Source of the DNA: Bryobacterales bacterium
Lineage (GTDB): Bacteria; Acidobacteriota; Terriglobia; Bryobacterales; Bryobacteraceae
Length of the DNA: 44,185 nucleotides
Reading direction: 5' to 3'
Assembly (NCBI GenBank): GCA_025350625.1
Contig: JANXXL010000334.1
Span: 1-44,185, forward strand
In this document: in pieces, positions 1 through 7,357 of the stretch
How the letters are laid out: every line of letters starts with the position of its first letter
Numbering within the stretch: the stretch's first letter is position 1
The notes under the pieces: model-generated
Told to the model about the DNA's origin: nothing
The model's database searches: none
What the model saw: only the letters and a program-made list of their open reading frames with translations
Program-made: the position numbers and the translations under genes

Positions 1-1
1 G

Positions 2-355
2 GTGCCGGTGCTCGCCGGGTCGAGCGCGTATGCGGTCGCCGAGGGTGCGGTATGGAGAGGATCGTTGGCCGACCACGCGGCGCAGGCTCGCGAGTTCTAC
101 GGTGTCATCGGCGTGGGGCTGGCGCTCGGGCTGGCGCTCGATTACGCCGGTCTCAATGCGGTTTCCATGTTGTTCTGGTCCGCGGTGCTGAATGGTGTGC
201 TGGCGCCGCCTCTTATCGTGATTGTGCTGCTCTTAACTAGCAATCCCGAGGTTATGGGCACGCGGGCTAATCCTCGATGGCTTTCCGTTCTGGGATGGAT
301 CACTGTAGTGGTGATGACGCTCGCCAGCGCAGCGATGTTTATCACCTGGAAATAG
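2..355 (+). CDS. Nramp-family divalent metal transporter, C-terminal part (5' end outside the window)
   Basis: The frame is open at the left edge, so this is the last part of a longer gene; the GTG at base 2 is an internal valine codon. The visible residues begin PVLAGSSAYAVAE and continue with EFYGVIG and LFWSAVLNGVLAPP, the pattern found in the late transmembrane helices of Nramp/MntH symporters, which import Mn2+ or Fe2+ with protons across the inner membrane. Three hydrophobic segments are visible, at about residues 31-47, 53-79 and 93-114, and the protein ends soon after the last, as in the family. The metal-binding DPGN and MPH motifs would lie upstream and cannot be checked, so the substrate is inferred. 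The next gene begins 43 bases downstream. Confidence 0.8.
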   Translation: MPVLAGSSAYAVAEGAVWRGSLADHAAQAREFYGVIGVGLALGLALDYAGLNAVSMLFWSAVLNGVLAPPLIVIVLLLTSNPEVMGTRANPRWLSVLGWITVVVMTLASAAMFITWK

Positions 356-398
356 GCGTTGGCCAAGGCCGTGCTCAGAATCCCAGCCAGAGGATACT

Positions 399-596
399 AT
401 GCACGAATCACACCGGCAAGCCGCAGAGCAGCATGAATTAGCAGCCCACGCCCATCGTACCGCCGCCGAGCGCAATGAACGAGGGGACAATCCCACCGCG
501 AACTGGCATGCGACTCGCGCGCTCGCCTATTCCGATCAGGCATATAAGCTTGCCAAGGAAGCGCAGACCAAGTCCGGGCAGATCGTGACACTTTAA
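399..596 (+). CDS. Small Ala/His-rich helical protein, function unknown
   Basis: A 65-residue soluble protein without a signal peptide or membrane segment. It is almost entirely predicted helix, with an N-terminal stretch rich in Ala, His, Glu and Arg (HRQAAEQHELAAHAHRTAAE). An AGAGGA ribosome-binding site at 389-394 supports the ATG. The next gene starts two bases after this stop and opens with a closely similar segment (HQRAAELHEGAAHAHRSAAE), so the two look like paralogues made as a pair. I know this sequence type only as uncharacterised small bacterial proteins. The regularly spaced histidines could bind metal, and the upstream gene is a metal transporter, but this is only suggestive. Confidence 0.7.
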   Translation: MHESHRQAAEQHELAAHAHRTAAERNERGDNPTANWHATRALAYSDQAYKLAKEAQTKSGQIVTL

Positions 597-598
597 TC

Positions 599-964
599 AT
601 GTCCACACGCTATAACAACGGATCGCACTACGAGAATCACCAACGGGCGGCCGAGTTGCACGAGGGCGCCGCGCACGCCCATCGCAGCGCTGCCGAACAA
701 CGAGGGAAGCAGGATCACCTGACCGGGCAGGAGCTTTCGCGGCAAGCTGCGGAACATTCGCTCACAGCTCATGAGCATACTACCCGCATGCAGCAGGGCG
801 GGATGATGGGACACGGCATAGGCACCTTCGGACACGCTGAGATCGCGGCCCGCGCACATGAGCTTTGGAATGCCAGGGGCTGTCCCGCGGGCTCTCCCGA
901 AGCAGACTGGTTCGAAGCCGCAGAAGAATTGCGATCCCTCGCCTCGAAACCTCCGGGACTGTGA
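599..964 (+). CDS. Small helical protein with a C-terminal DUF2934-like segment
   Basis: A 121-residue protein made of two parts. Residues about 10-60 repeat the Ala/His-rich helical pattern of the preceding gene, with HQRAAELHEGAAHAHRSAAE and then SRQAAEHSLTAHEHTT. After a Gly/Met-rich linker (about 66-77), residues 78-115 read HAEIAARAHELWNARGCP followed by GSPEADWFEAAEEL, which fits DUF2934, a short helical domain of unknown function often found at protein termini in soil bacteria. There is no signal peptide. It is translationally close to the preceding gene (two-base gap) and probably cotranscribed. Its cellular role is unknown; a stress-related role is sometimes guessed for DUF2934 proteins, but nothing here shows it. 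Confidence 0.75.
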   Translation: MSTRYNNGSHYENHQRAAELHEGAAHAHRSAAEQRGKQDHLTGQELSRQAAEHSLTAHEHTTRMQQGGMMGHGIGTFGHAEIAARAHELWNARGCPAGSPEADWFEAAEELRSLASKPPGL

Positions 965-1132
965 CCGCCGGTGGGCAAATGACCACCTATCGTTAAAAGC
1001 CAACGCCAGATGGGCGCCCGCAGATATCACCCGACGAATCGGTGGGACCTCCATACGTTGGCGAGACCCGTGCACTAGCTAATACCATCGAAACACCCGC
1101 ATGCGCGCGTTTTCGACGGAGGTTCGACGAAT

Positions 1133-3667
1133 ATGTCAGCTTTACAGAAACCGGTGATCCCAGACGATGCCGCCGGCACCGTGGATGTCGTCACCGAGGT
1201 CCGGCGTGAAGCGGCGTTGCTTAAGACCGGTGCGCTCCAGAACGCGATATTTAATAGCGCCAACTTCTCGAGCATTGCCACCGACGAAAAAGGTGTCATT
1301 CAACTATTCAACGTAGGCGCGGAACGCATGCTGGGTTATACCGCCGCCGAGGTGGTGGACAAGATCACTCCCGCCGACATTTCCGATCCCCAGGAAGTGA
1401 TCGCGCGCGCCAAAGCCTTGAGCCTGGAGCTGGCCACTCCGATTACTCCTGGTTTCGAAGCGCTGGTATTCAAGGCTTCGCGCGGCATCGAAGACATCTA
1501 TGAGCTGACTTATATTCGCAAAGACGGCAGTCGTTTTCCGGCGGTAGTGTCGGTCACCGCGCTGCGCGACGATCGCGGCGGAATCATCGGATATTTGTTG
1601 ATTGGGACCGATAACACTGCGCGCAAACAGGCCGAGGAGGCGCTGCTAAAAGCCGGCGCCCTGCAAAGCGCCATTTTCAACAGCGAAAACTTTTCGAGCA
1701 TCGCCACCGATGAGAAAGGCGTCATTCAATTATTCAACGTGGGCGCGGAGCGGATGTTGGGTTATACCGCGAGCGAGGTGGTGGACAAGATCACTCCCGC
1801 CGATATTTCCGACCCCCAAGAAGTCATCGCGCGCGCCAAAGCCTTAAGCCATGAACTGGCGACTCCCATCACGCCGGGCTTCGGTGCGTTGGCGTTCAAG
1901 GCCTCGCGCGGCATCGAAGACATTTATGAACTGACCTACATCCGCAAGGACGGGAGCCGCTTCCCGGCGGTGGTGTCGGTCACGGCGTTGCGCGACGACC
2001 TGGGCGGGATCATAGGCTATCTCCTGATCGGCACCGATAACACGGCCCGCAAGCAAGTGGAAGCTGAACAGAAGCTGCTCGATCAGCGCCTGCGCGATCA
2101 GCAGTTCTATACGCGTTCGCTCATCGAATCCAACATTGACGCTTTGATGACCACCGACCCGGCGGGCATCATTACGGACGTCAATAAGCAGATGGAGGCG
2201 CTCACCGGGTGCACCCGCGATGAGCTGATCGGCGCGCCGTTTAAGAATTACTTCACCGATCCCGACCGCGCCGAAGCGGGCATAAAGCGGGTATTGAGCG
2301 GCAGCAAGGTCACCGATTATGAGCTCACCGCGCGCGCCCGTGACGGCAAGGAAACCGTAGTCTCCTACAACGCCACCACCTTCCATGATCGAGATCGCAA
2401 GCTGCAGGGCGTCTTCGCTGCCGCCCGCGATGTCACGGAGCGGAAACGCTTCGAGCATACTTTGCAGGAGAACAACGTTGAACTCGAGCGGGCCCGGGCC
2501 GCGGCTGAAAAAGCCAACCTCGCGAAATCGGATTTTCTTTCGAGCATGAGCCACGAGCTGCGCTCGCCCCTGAATGCCATCCTCGGCTTCGCCCAGCTCA
2601 TCAGCTCGGAATCGCCGCCGCCCACTGCTTCGCAAACCGCGAGCATCGACCAGATTCTGCACGCGGGATGGTATCTGCTGGAGCTGATCAACGAAATTCT
2701 GGATCTCGCGCAGATCGAATCGGGAAAGCTGGCGCTGTCGATCGAACCCACGTCGCTCGCCGAAGTGATGTCGGAGTGCCAGGCCATGATTGAACCGCAG
2801 GGACAGAAGCGCGGCATCCGCATGACCTTTCCGCACTTCGATGCTCCTTTCTTTGTGGATGCCGACCGGACTCGAGTGAAGCAGGTGCTCATCAATCTGC
2901 TTTCGAACGCGATCAAATACAACCAGCCGAATGGAACGGTGGTGGTCGATTGCGACACCAGCGCGCCGGACCGGGTGCGGGTGAGCGTAAGAGATTCCGG
3001 CGCGGGCCTGGCGCCCGAAATGGTGATGCAGTTGTTTCAGCCTTTCAACCGTCTGGGGCGCGAAACTGGCGCGGAGGAAGGCACCGGTATCGGCTTGGTG
3101 ATGAGTAAGCGCTTGGTCGAAATGATGGGTGGCTTGATTGGCGTCGAAAGCACGGTCGGGTCGGGGAGCGTGTTCTGGTTTGAATTGAATTCGGCGGTAG
3201 CGCCGCGATTGACGATAGACCCGGCCGCAAACCGGGAGATTACGCCGGCGCAAATTCAGCACGACGCCCCCTTAAAAACGCTGCTTTATGTGGAGGACAA
3301 TCCGGCCAACCTGATGCTGGTCGAGCAACTGATCGCGCGCCGGCCCGATATGCGTCTGCTGAGTGCCAGAGACGGCAATCTGGGCATACAAATCGCGCGC
3401 GCTCACCATCCCGAAGTGATCCTGATGGATATCAATCTGCCGGGTATCAGCGGAATCGAGGCCCTCAAAATTCTTCGCGAGGACCCGATGACCGCGCACA
3501 TTCCCGTTGTCGCGCTGAGCGCCAACGCGATGCCCCGCGACATCGAAAAGGGCTTGCAGGCCGGGTTCTTCCGCTATCTCACCAAACCGATCAAGGTCCA
3601 TGAGTTCATGAATACGCTGGATGAGGCGCTGGAATTCGCGGGACAACCGGCCGCTTTGACGAAGTGA
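1133..3667 (+). CDS. Triple-PAS hybrid sensor histidine kinase with C-terminal receiver domain
   Basis: A soluble 844-residue kinase with no membrane segment, so it presumably senses a cytoplasmic cue. Domains in order: PAS 1 (about 29-165), PAS 2 (171-307), PAS 3 (about 325-437), a short coiled coil (440-465), HisKA with the phosphorylated His474 in SMSHELRSPLN, HATPase_c (about 575-686) with the N box LINLLSNAIKY, DSGAGL and the GTGIGL lid, and a receiver domain (about 715-835) with phospho-acceptor Asp766 in ILMDINLPG and Lys818. PAS 1 and PAS 2 are a near-identical tandem duplication. GGAGG at 1118-1122 supports the ATG. The gene for a receiver-SpoIIE phosphatase follows after 13 bases, so phosphate probably passes from this kinase to that protein. 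The PAS ligand is unknown. Confidence 0.93.
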   Translation: MSALQKPVIPDDAAGTVDVVTEVRREAALLKTGALQNAIFNSANFSSIATDEKGVIQLFNVGAERMLGYTAAEVVDKITPADISDPQEVIARAKALSLELATPITPGFEALVFKASRGIEDIYELTYIRKDGSRFPAVVSVTALRDDRGGIIGYLLIGTDNTARKQAEEALLKAGALQSAIFNSENFSSIATDEKGVIQLFNVGAERMLGYTASEVVDKITPADISDPQEVIARAKALSHELATPITPGFGALAFKASRGIEDIYELTYIRKDGSRFPAVVSVTALRDDLGGIIGYLLIGTDNTARKQVEAEQKLLDQRLRDQQFYTRSLIESNIDALMTTDPAGIITDVNKQMEALTGCTRDELIGAPFKNYFTDPDRAEAGIKRVLSGSKVTDYELTARARDGKETVVSYNATTFHDRDRKLQGVFAAARDVTERKRFEHTLQENNVELERARAAAEKANLAKSDFLSSMSHELRSPLNAILGFAQLISSESPPPTASQTASIDQILHAGWYLLELINEILDLAQIESGKLALSIEPTSLAEVMSECQAMIEPQGQKRGIRMTFPHFDAPFFVDADRTRVKQVLINLLSNAIKYNQPNGTVVVDCDTSAPDRVRVSVRDSGAGLAPEMVMQLFQPFNRLGRETGAEEGTGIGLVMSKRLVEMMGGLIGVESTVGSGSVFWFELNSAVAPRLTIDPAANREITPAQIQHDAPLKTLLYVEDNPANLMLVEQLIARRPDMRLLSARDGNLGIQIARAHHPEVILMDINLPGISGIEALKILREDPMTAHIPVVALSANAMPRDIEKGLQAGFFRYLTKPIKVHEFMNTLDEALEFAGQPAALTK
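1217..2053 (+). repeat. In-frame tandem duplication of a PAS domain (two units, 426-base period)
   Basis: Unit 1 is at 1217-1627 and unit 2 at 1643-2053. By hand alignment 129 of 137 residues are identical, yet many third codon positions differ between the copies. The protein sequence has been held constant while the DNA has drifted. Confidence 0.9.
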
Positions 3668-3680
3668 ATCGGCACCAGGC

Positions 3681-4904
3681 ATGGTTACAGCAGCCGATAT
3701 TCTGAACGCCAGGATTCTGGTAGTCGACGATAAGGAAGCCAACGTCCATTTAATCGAGGGCATGCTGCGGGTGGCGGGTTATACCTCGGTCCAGTCGACC
3801 ACCGATCCCACGGCAGTCTGCGGACTGCACCGCGCGAACCGCTACGGGCTGATCCTGCTGGATCTCCAGATGCCCGGCATGGACGGCTTTGAAGTGATGG
3901 AGGGTTTGAAGGCGATTGAAGCGGACGGCTATCTGCCGGTCCTGGTGATTACCGCGCAGCCGGGTCATAAGCTGCGCGCGCTCGAAGCCGGCGCCAAAGA
4001 TTTCGTCAGCAAGCCGTTCGATCTGGCGGAGCTGCGCGCGCGCGTCCACAACATTCTCGAAGTGCGCCTGCTGCATCTAGAAACCAAAAACTACAGCGAA
4101 ACCTTGCAGCAGACCGTTCGCGAACTCGAAGCGAGCCGTGAGGTCATTCGCCTGAAAACCCTGGAGGAACGAAACAAAAGCGAGCAGGAGTTGGCCCTGG
4201 CGCAGCAAACTCAGGAAAGCCTGCTCCCCCGAACGCTGCCCCAGCTTCAGAATTATCGCATTCACGCTTTCAACAATCCTACGCGTTTCGTGGGTGGAGA
4301 TTTTTATGATTTTCAGCAATTGAAAACCGGCGAATGGATGGGGGTTCTGGCGGACGTTTCGGGAAAGGGCATGCCCGCCGCTCTGCTCAGTTCAATGGTG
4401 CTGGGTGCGCTCGGTATCGAATTCCGCTCGCGGACGGAACCGCATGAAGTTGTGAAGCGGGTCAATCAGCTCCTGTGCGAAAAGTCGCTGCCGTTTCAGT
4501 TCGTCACCCTGTTTCTGTTTATGCTCGGTCCCGATGGCGCCGGACGATTTGTCAGCGCTGGACATAATGTCGCGTATCTGTTCCGTTCCGCGACGGGATT
4601 GATCGAAACTTTGGCTCCCGATGCTTTTGCGTTGGGAATGTTCGATTCTGCCTGTTATCATTACCGCCCCCTCCATCTGGAGAGAGCCGATATTCTAGTG
4701 GTTTATTCGGACGGCCTGACAGATGCCGAAAATCCAGCGGAAGAAATGTTCGGAGAGGAAAGATTGATCGAGATTATTCAGCGGGAAGCCCCTTCGGGAA
4801 GTCTCGCGGTGGAGCAGGCGATCCTGCACGCGATGGACGATTTCACGCACGGCACTCCGCAAACGGACGACATCACGTTTCTGGTGGTTGAAAAGTCCAC
4901 TTAA
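3681..4904 (+). CDS. Response regulator with SpoIIE/RsbU-type serine phosphatase output
   Basis: A 407-residue protein. Residues 10-125 form a receiver domain with acidic residues Asp16-Asp17, phospho-acceptor Asp61 in LLDLQMPGMDGF and Lys111 in VSKPFD. A helical coiled-coil linker (about 130-180) leads to a PP2C-like SpoIIE domain (about 195-405). That domain has the metal-binding motifs VGGDFYD (about 204-210), LADVSGKGM (223-231), SDGLTDAEN (about 343-351) and TDDITFLVV near the end. In this family phosphorylation of the receiver switches on dephosphorylation of a partner-switch protein such as an anti-anti-sigma factor, controlling a stress sigma factor. No such partner genes are visible in the window. 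It lies 13 bases after the hybrid kinase and is almost certainly its partner. Confidence 0.93.
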   Translation: MVTAADILNARILVVDDKEANVHLIEGMLRVAGYTSVQSTTDPTAVCGLHRANRYGLILLDLQMPGMDGFEVMEGLKAIEADGYLPVLVITAQPGHKLRALEAGAKDFVSKPFDLAELRARVHNILEVRLLHLETKNYSETLQQTVRELEASREVIRLKTLEERNKSEQELALAQQTQESLLPRTLPQLQNYRIHAFNNPTRFVGGDFYDFQQLKTGEWMGVLADVSGKGMPAALLSSMVLGALGIEFRSRTEPHEVVKRVNQLLCEKSLPFQFVTLFLFMLGPDGAGRFVSAGHNVAYLFRSATGLIETLAPDAFALGMFDSACYHYRPLHLERADILVVYSDGLTDAENPAEEMFGEERLIEIIQREAPSGSLAVEQAILHAMDDFTHGTPQTDDITFLVVEKST

Positions 4905-4929
4905 ATCACGCATTCCCACTTGATATAAT
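4901..4929 (+). promoter_or_regulatory. Candidate sigma-70-type promoter for the thiamine-diphosphate enzyme gene
   Basis: A perfect TATAAT lies at 4924-4929. The best -35 at the right distance is the poor TTAAAT at 4901-4906, 17 bases upstream, overlapping the stop codon of the preceding gene. The spacing to the ATG at 5016 leaves a leader of about 80 bases. Inferred by pattern only. Confidence 0.4.
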
Positions 4930-4961
4930 TGGACGCCGTAATGTTAGCGACCGGACAATCC

Positions 4962-4982
4962 GTGTCGGACGCGAAGCGACAC
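4962..4982 (+). other. Small inverted repeat in the 5' leader of the thiamine-diphosphate enzyme gene
   Basis: GTGTCG (4962-4967) and CGACAC (4977-4982) can pair around a 9-base loop, 33 bases before the start codon. It could be a translation-control hairpin or chance. It does not resemble the conserved core of a TPP riboswitch. Confidence 0.3.
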
Positions 4983-5015
4983 CGAGCCTTGTAACCTACC
5001 GACAGGAGAGCACAC

Positions 5016-6956
5016 ATGGCCAAGACCACCAATCCACCTCTGGGACGGCGTAGATTCCTGAAAGGCGCCGCAGCCGGAGCGGCAGTAGGCGCTACTGCCA
5101 TCGTTACTCCGGAAGTCCAGGCCCAGGACGCACAACCCCGCGGCGCGGCCCCTCCCTCGGCTGCTCACCTTGAGGCGGAGCGCAACCCTTCCGCGCGCGG
5201 CGCACAGAGTGAATTCGTCGAGCGGCCCGGAGCGGACTATATGGTCGACGTCATCCAGTCGCTCGGCGTCGAGTATTTCATCGCCAATCCCGGGTCGAGC
5301 TTCCGCGGCCTGCACGAATCGCTGATCAGCCACGGCGGCAATAAGCCCGAGTTCATCACCTGTACCCATGAAGAGATCGCGGCTGCCATGTGCAACGGCT
5401 ACGCCAAAATCGAAGGCAAACCGGCGATTACCGCGGTGCACGGAACCGTCGGGACACAGCACGCGGCCATGGCGATTTATAACGCCTATTGCGATCAGGC
5501 GCCCATGATCGTTCTGGCCGGCAACCGGCGCGACGGCAGTGAACGGCGCAGCTACGTCGAATGGGTCCACAGCGTCCAGGACGCGGCGGCCATGGTGCGC
5601 GACTATACCAAGTGGGACGACAATCCCGGTTCGCTCGAACACTGGGGCGAGTCCATGGTGCGCGGCTACAATCTGGCGCGGACTCCGCCGCAGATGCCCG
5701 TGATGCTGGTTTGCGATGAAGACTTGCAGGAGCAGGCCATCCCGTCGAGCTTCAGCGGCCACATCCCCAAACTCGGCGCGCATAAACCGCCGGCGGGCGA
5801 TCCCGGCTCTGTGAACGAAGTAGCGCGCATGCTGGTGAACGCCGAAAATCCGGTGCTGATCACGGGACTCTCCGCGCGCACGCCTCAGGGACTCAAGCTG
5901 CTGGTCGAGCTGGCGGAGCTCCTGCAATGCGCCGTCATCGACCAAAAGCGCCGCATGAACTTCCCCACTCGCCATCCACTCAACCAGACCCTGCGGCAGC
6001 GCGCGGTGATTGGCGAAGCCGATCTGCTCGTGGGCCTCGATGTGTGGGACTTCTACGGCGTAGTGCACTTGCAGGGTGGAAATCTACGAGTGGAACCGCG
6101 CTCCCTGATAAAGCCCGGCGCCAAGCTGGTGAGCATCGCCGCCAGCGATCTGTTCTTTAAGAGCAATTACCAAAGCTTTTTCCGTAACACCGAAACTGAC
6201 CTCTCATTACCTGGCGATACCGAAGCCACACTGCCGTCGTTGATTGAAGCCGTTAAGCGCTTGCTCACCGAAGACAAGAAGCGCGCATTCGCGGCCCGCG
6301 GCGCGAAGCTTGCCGAGGCTTCTAAGCTCGCCCTCGAACAGCAGCGCACCGCTGCCACCTACGCCTGGGACGCCAGTCCCATCAGCACCGCGCGCATGTC
6401 GATGGAACTTTGGAGCAAGATCAAAAACGAAGACTGGTCTTTGGTTTCCGACAGCTTCTGGGTCAGCCACTGGCCGCAACGGCTGTGGGACATGAGCAAG
6501 CATTACCACTACATCGGCGGCGCGGGCGCGGAAGGGGTGGGCTACCTGGCAGGAGCGACGGTGGGCGCGGCACTCGCCAATAAGAAGTACAACCGGTTGA
6601 CGGTATCGATCCAATCCGACGGTGATTTAATGTACGGACCGGGAGCCCTGTGGACCGCGGCCCATCATCGCATCCCGATGCTGATCCTGATGCACAACAA
6701 TCGGGCTTATCATCAGGAAATCATGCAGCTCCAGCACATCGCGGGCCAGCGGAACCGCGGCTTCGAGCAGTGCAACATCGGTACCACCATTACCGATCCC
6801 AATATCGACTACGCCAAGCTCGCGTCGAGCTTGGGTGTCGAATCCTACGGACCCGTGAGCGACCCGGCAGAACTCGGCCCCGCGATTCAGCGCGGCATCG
6901 AAGCGGTGAAGCGCGGCAACCCCTATTTGATCGATGTAGTGACGCAAGGGCGCTAG
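5016..6956 (+). CDS. Tat-exported thiamine-diphosphate-dependent enzyme (acetolactate synthase/decarboxylase superfamily)
   Basis: A 646-residue protein with a twin-arginine signal (GRRRFLKGAAAG, residues 10-21; likely cleavage near VQAQ, 34-37), so it should be exported folded to the periplasm. The rest has the three-domain layout of thiamine-diphosphate enzymes. The N-terminal Pyr domain (about 72-240) holds the cofactor-activating Glu119 in CTHEEIAAAM and VHGTVGTQHAAMAIYNA. A central domain follows (about 262-420). The C-terminal PP domain has Asp535 in QSDGDLMYG and Asn561-Asn562 in LMHNNRAYHQE, which fit the Mg-diphosphate motif, although the first Gly of canonical GDG is Ser534. The reaction is unknown; decarboxylation or carboligation of a 2-oxo acid is the family expectation. 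AGGAGAG at 5004-5010 fixes the start. A cytochrome c gene follows after 8 bases. Cytoplasmic relatives are the rule, so export is unusual. Confidence 0.88.
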   Translation: MAKTTNPPLGRRRFLKGAAAGAAVGATAIVTPEVQAQDAQPRGAAPPSAAHLEAERNPSARGAQSEFVERPGADYMVDVIQSLGVEYFIANPGSSFRGLHESLISHGGNKPEFITCTHEEIAAAMCNGYAKIEGKPAITAVHGTVGTQHAAMAIYNAYCDQAPMIVLAGNRRDGSERRSYVEWVHSVQDAAAMVRDYTKWDDNPGSLEHWGESMVRGYNLARTPPQMPVMLVCDEDLQEQAIPSSFSGHIPKLGAHKPPAGDPGSVNEVARMLVNAENPVLITGLSARTPQGLKLLVELAELLQCAVIDQKRRMNFPTRHPLNQTLRQRAVIGEADLLVGLDVWDFYGVVHLQGGNLRVEPRSLIKPGAKLVSIAASDLFFKSNYQSFFRNTETDLSLPGDTEATLPSLIEAVKRLLTEDKKRAFAARGAKLAEASKLALEQQRTAATYAWDASPISTARMSMELWSKIKNEDWSLVSDSFWVSHWPQRLWDMSKHYHYIGGAGAEGVGYLAGATVGAALANKKYNRLTVSIQSDGDLMYGPGALWTAAHHRIPMLILMHNNRAYHQEIMQLQHIAGQRNRGFEQCNIGTTITDPNIDYAKLASSLGVESYGPVSDPAELGPAIQRGIEAVKRGNPYLIDVVTQGR

Positions 6957-6964
6957 GAACAACG

Positions 6965-7306
6965 ATGAAGAAACTGGCGACATTGATAATACTGCTGGCC
7001 GCTCCCGCGGTAGTGGCAGAAGCCCAAAGCGCAGGCAACGCCGAAAGCGGGAAAAAGGTGTTCGAGCGCATGATGTGTTACTCCTGCCACGGCCATGAAG
7101 GCCAGGGCGGCGGCGCGGGCCCGCGCATCGGAGTGAAACCGCCGCCGCTTGCAGGGTTCCTCGCGTATGTGCGCCATCCGGCGGGCGTCATGCCGCCGTT
7201 CACGCCGAAAGTGGTATCGGATGCGGAACTGACGGACGTCCATGCGTATCTGTCCAGCCGTCCCCCACCGCCTCCGCTCAAAGATATTCCGCTATTGAAT
7301 CAGTAA
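6965..7306 (+). CDS. Small periplasmic monohaem cytochrome c
   Basis: A 113-residue protein with a Sec signal peptide (residues 1-20, cleaved near AEAQ). A single haem c site, CYSCH (Cys38, Cys41, His42), is followed by Met76 in GVMPPF as the probable distal axial ligand, the pattern of a class I cytochrome c. It ends in a Pro-rich tail. The frame is open further upstream, inside the preceding gene, but the ATG at 6965 has AGGAA at 6955-6959 and is followed directly by the signal peptide. The 8-base spacing to the exported thiamine-diphosphate enzyme makes cotranscription likely. The cytochrome is a natural electron acceptor for an oxidative reaction of that enzyme; this partnership is inferred from the gene order. 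Confidence 0.92.
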   Translation: MKKLATLIILLAAPAVVAEAQSAGNAESGKKVFERMMCYSCHGHEGQGGGAGPRIGVKPPPLAGFLAYVRHPAGVMPPFTPKVVSDAELTDVHAYLSSRPPPPPLKDIPLLNQ

Positions 7307-7357
7307 ACCCATTCCGCCGGGTGCGCGGGTCATCGTAGGATTGTGGTGAGGTGCCCG

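Noticed and set aside
1844-3262. Long open frame on the minus strand opposite the triple-PAS kinase (472 codons)
   Set aside because: It lies fully inside the kinase gene, is rich in Arg/His/Gln, has no recognisable domain, and no ribosome-binding site. It is the usual shadow of a GC-rich coding strand.
4905-5015. TPP riboswitch before the thiamine-diphosphate enzyme
   Set aside because: None of the conserved CTGAGA or ACCTGAT core elements is present, and the gene uses, rather than makes, the cofactor.
4944-6068. Minus-strand open frame of 374 codons opposite the thiamine-diphosphate enzyme
   Set aside because: It is antisense to a clear enzyme gene with a Tat signal and a good ribosome-binding site; the translated sequence is low-complexity and has no domain pattern.
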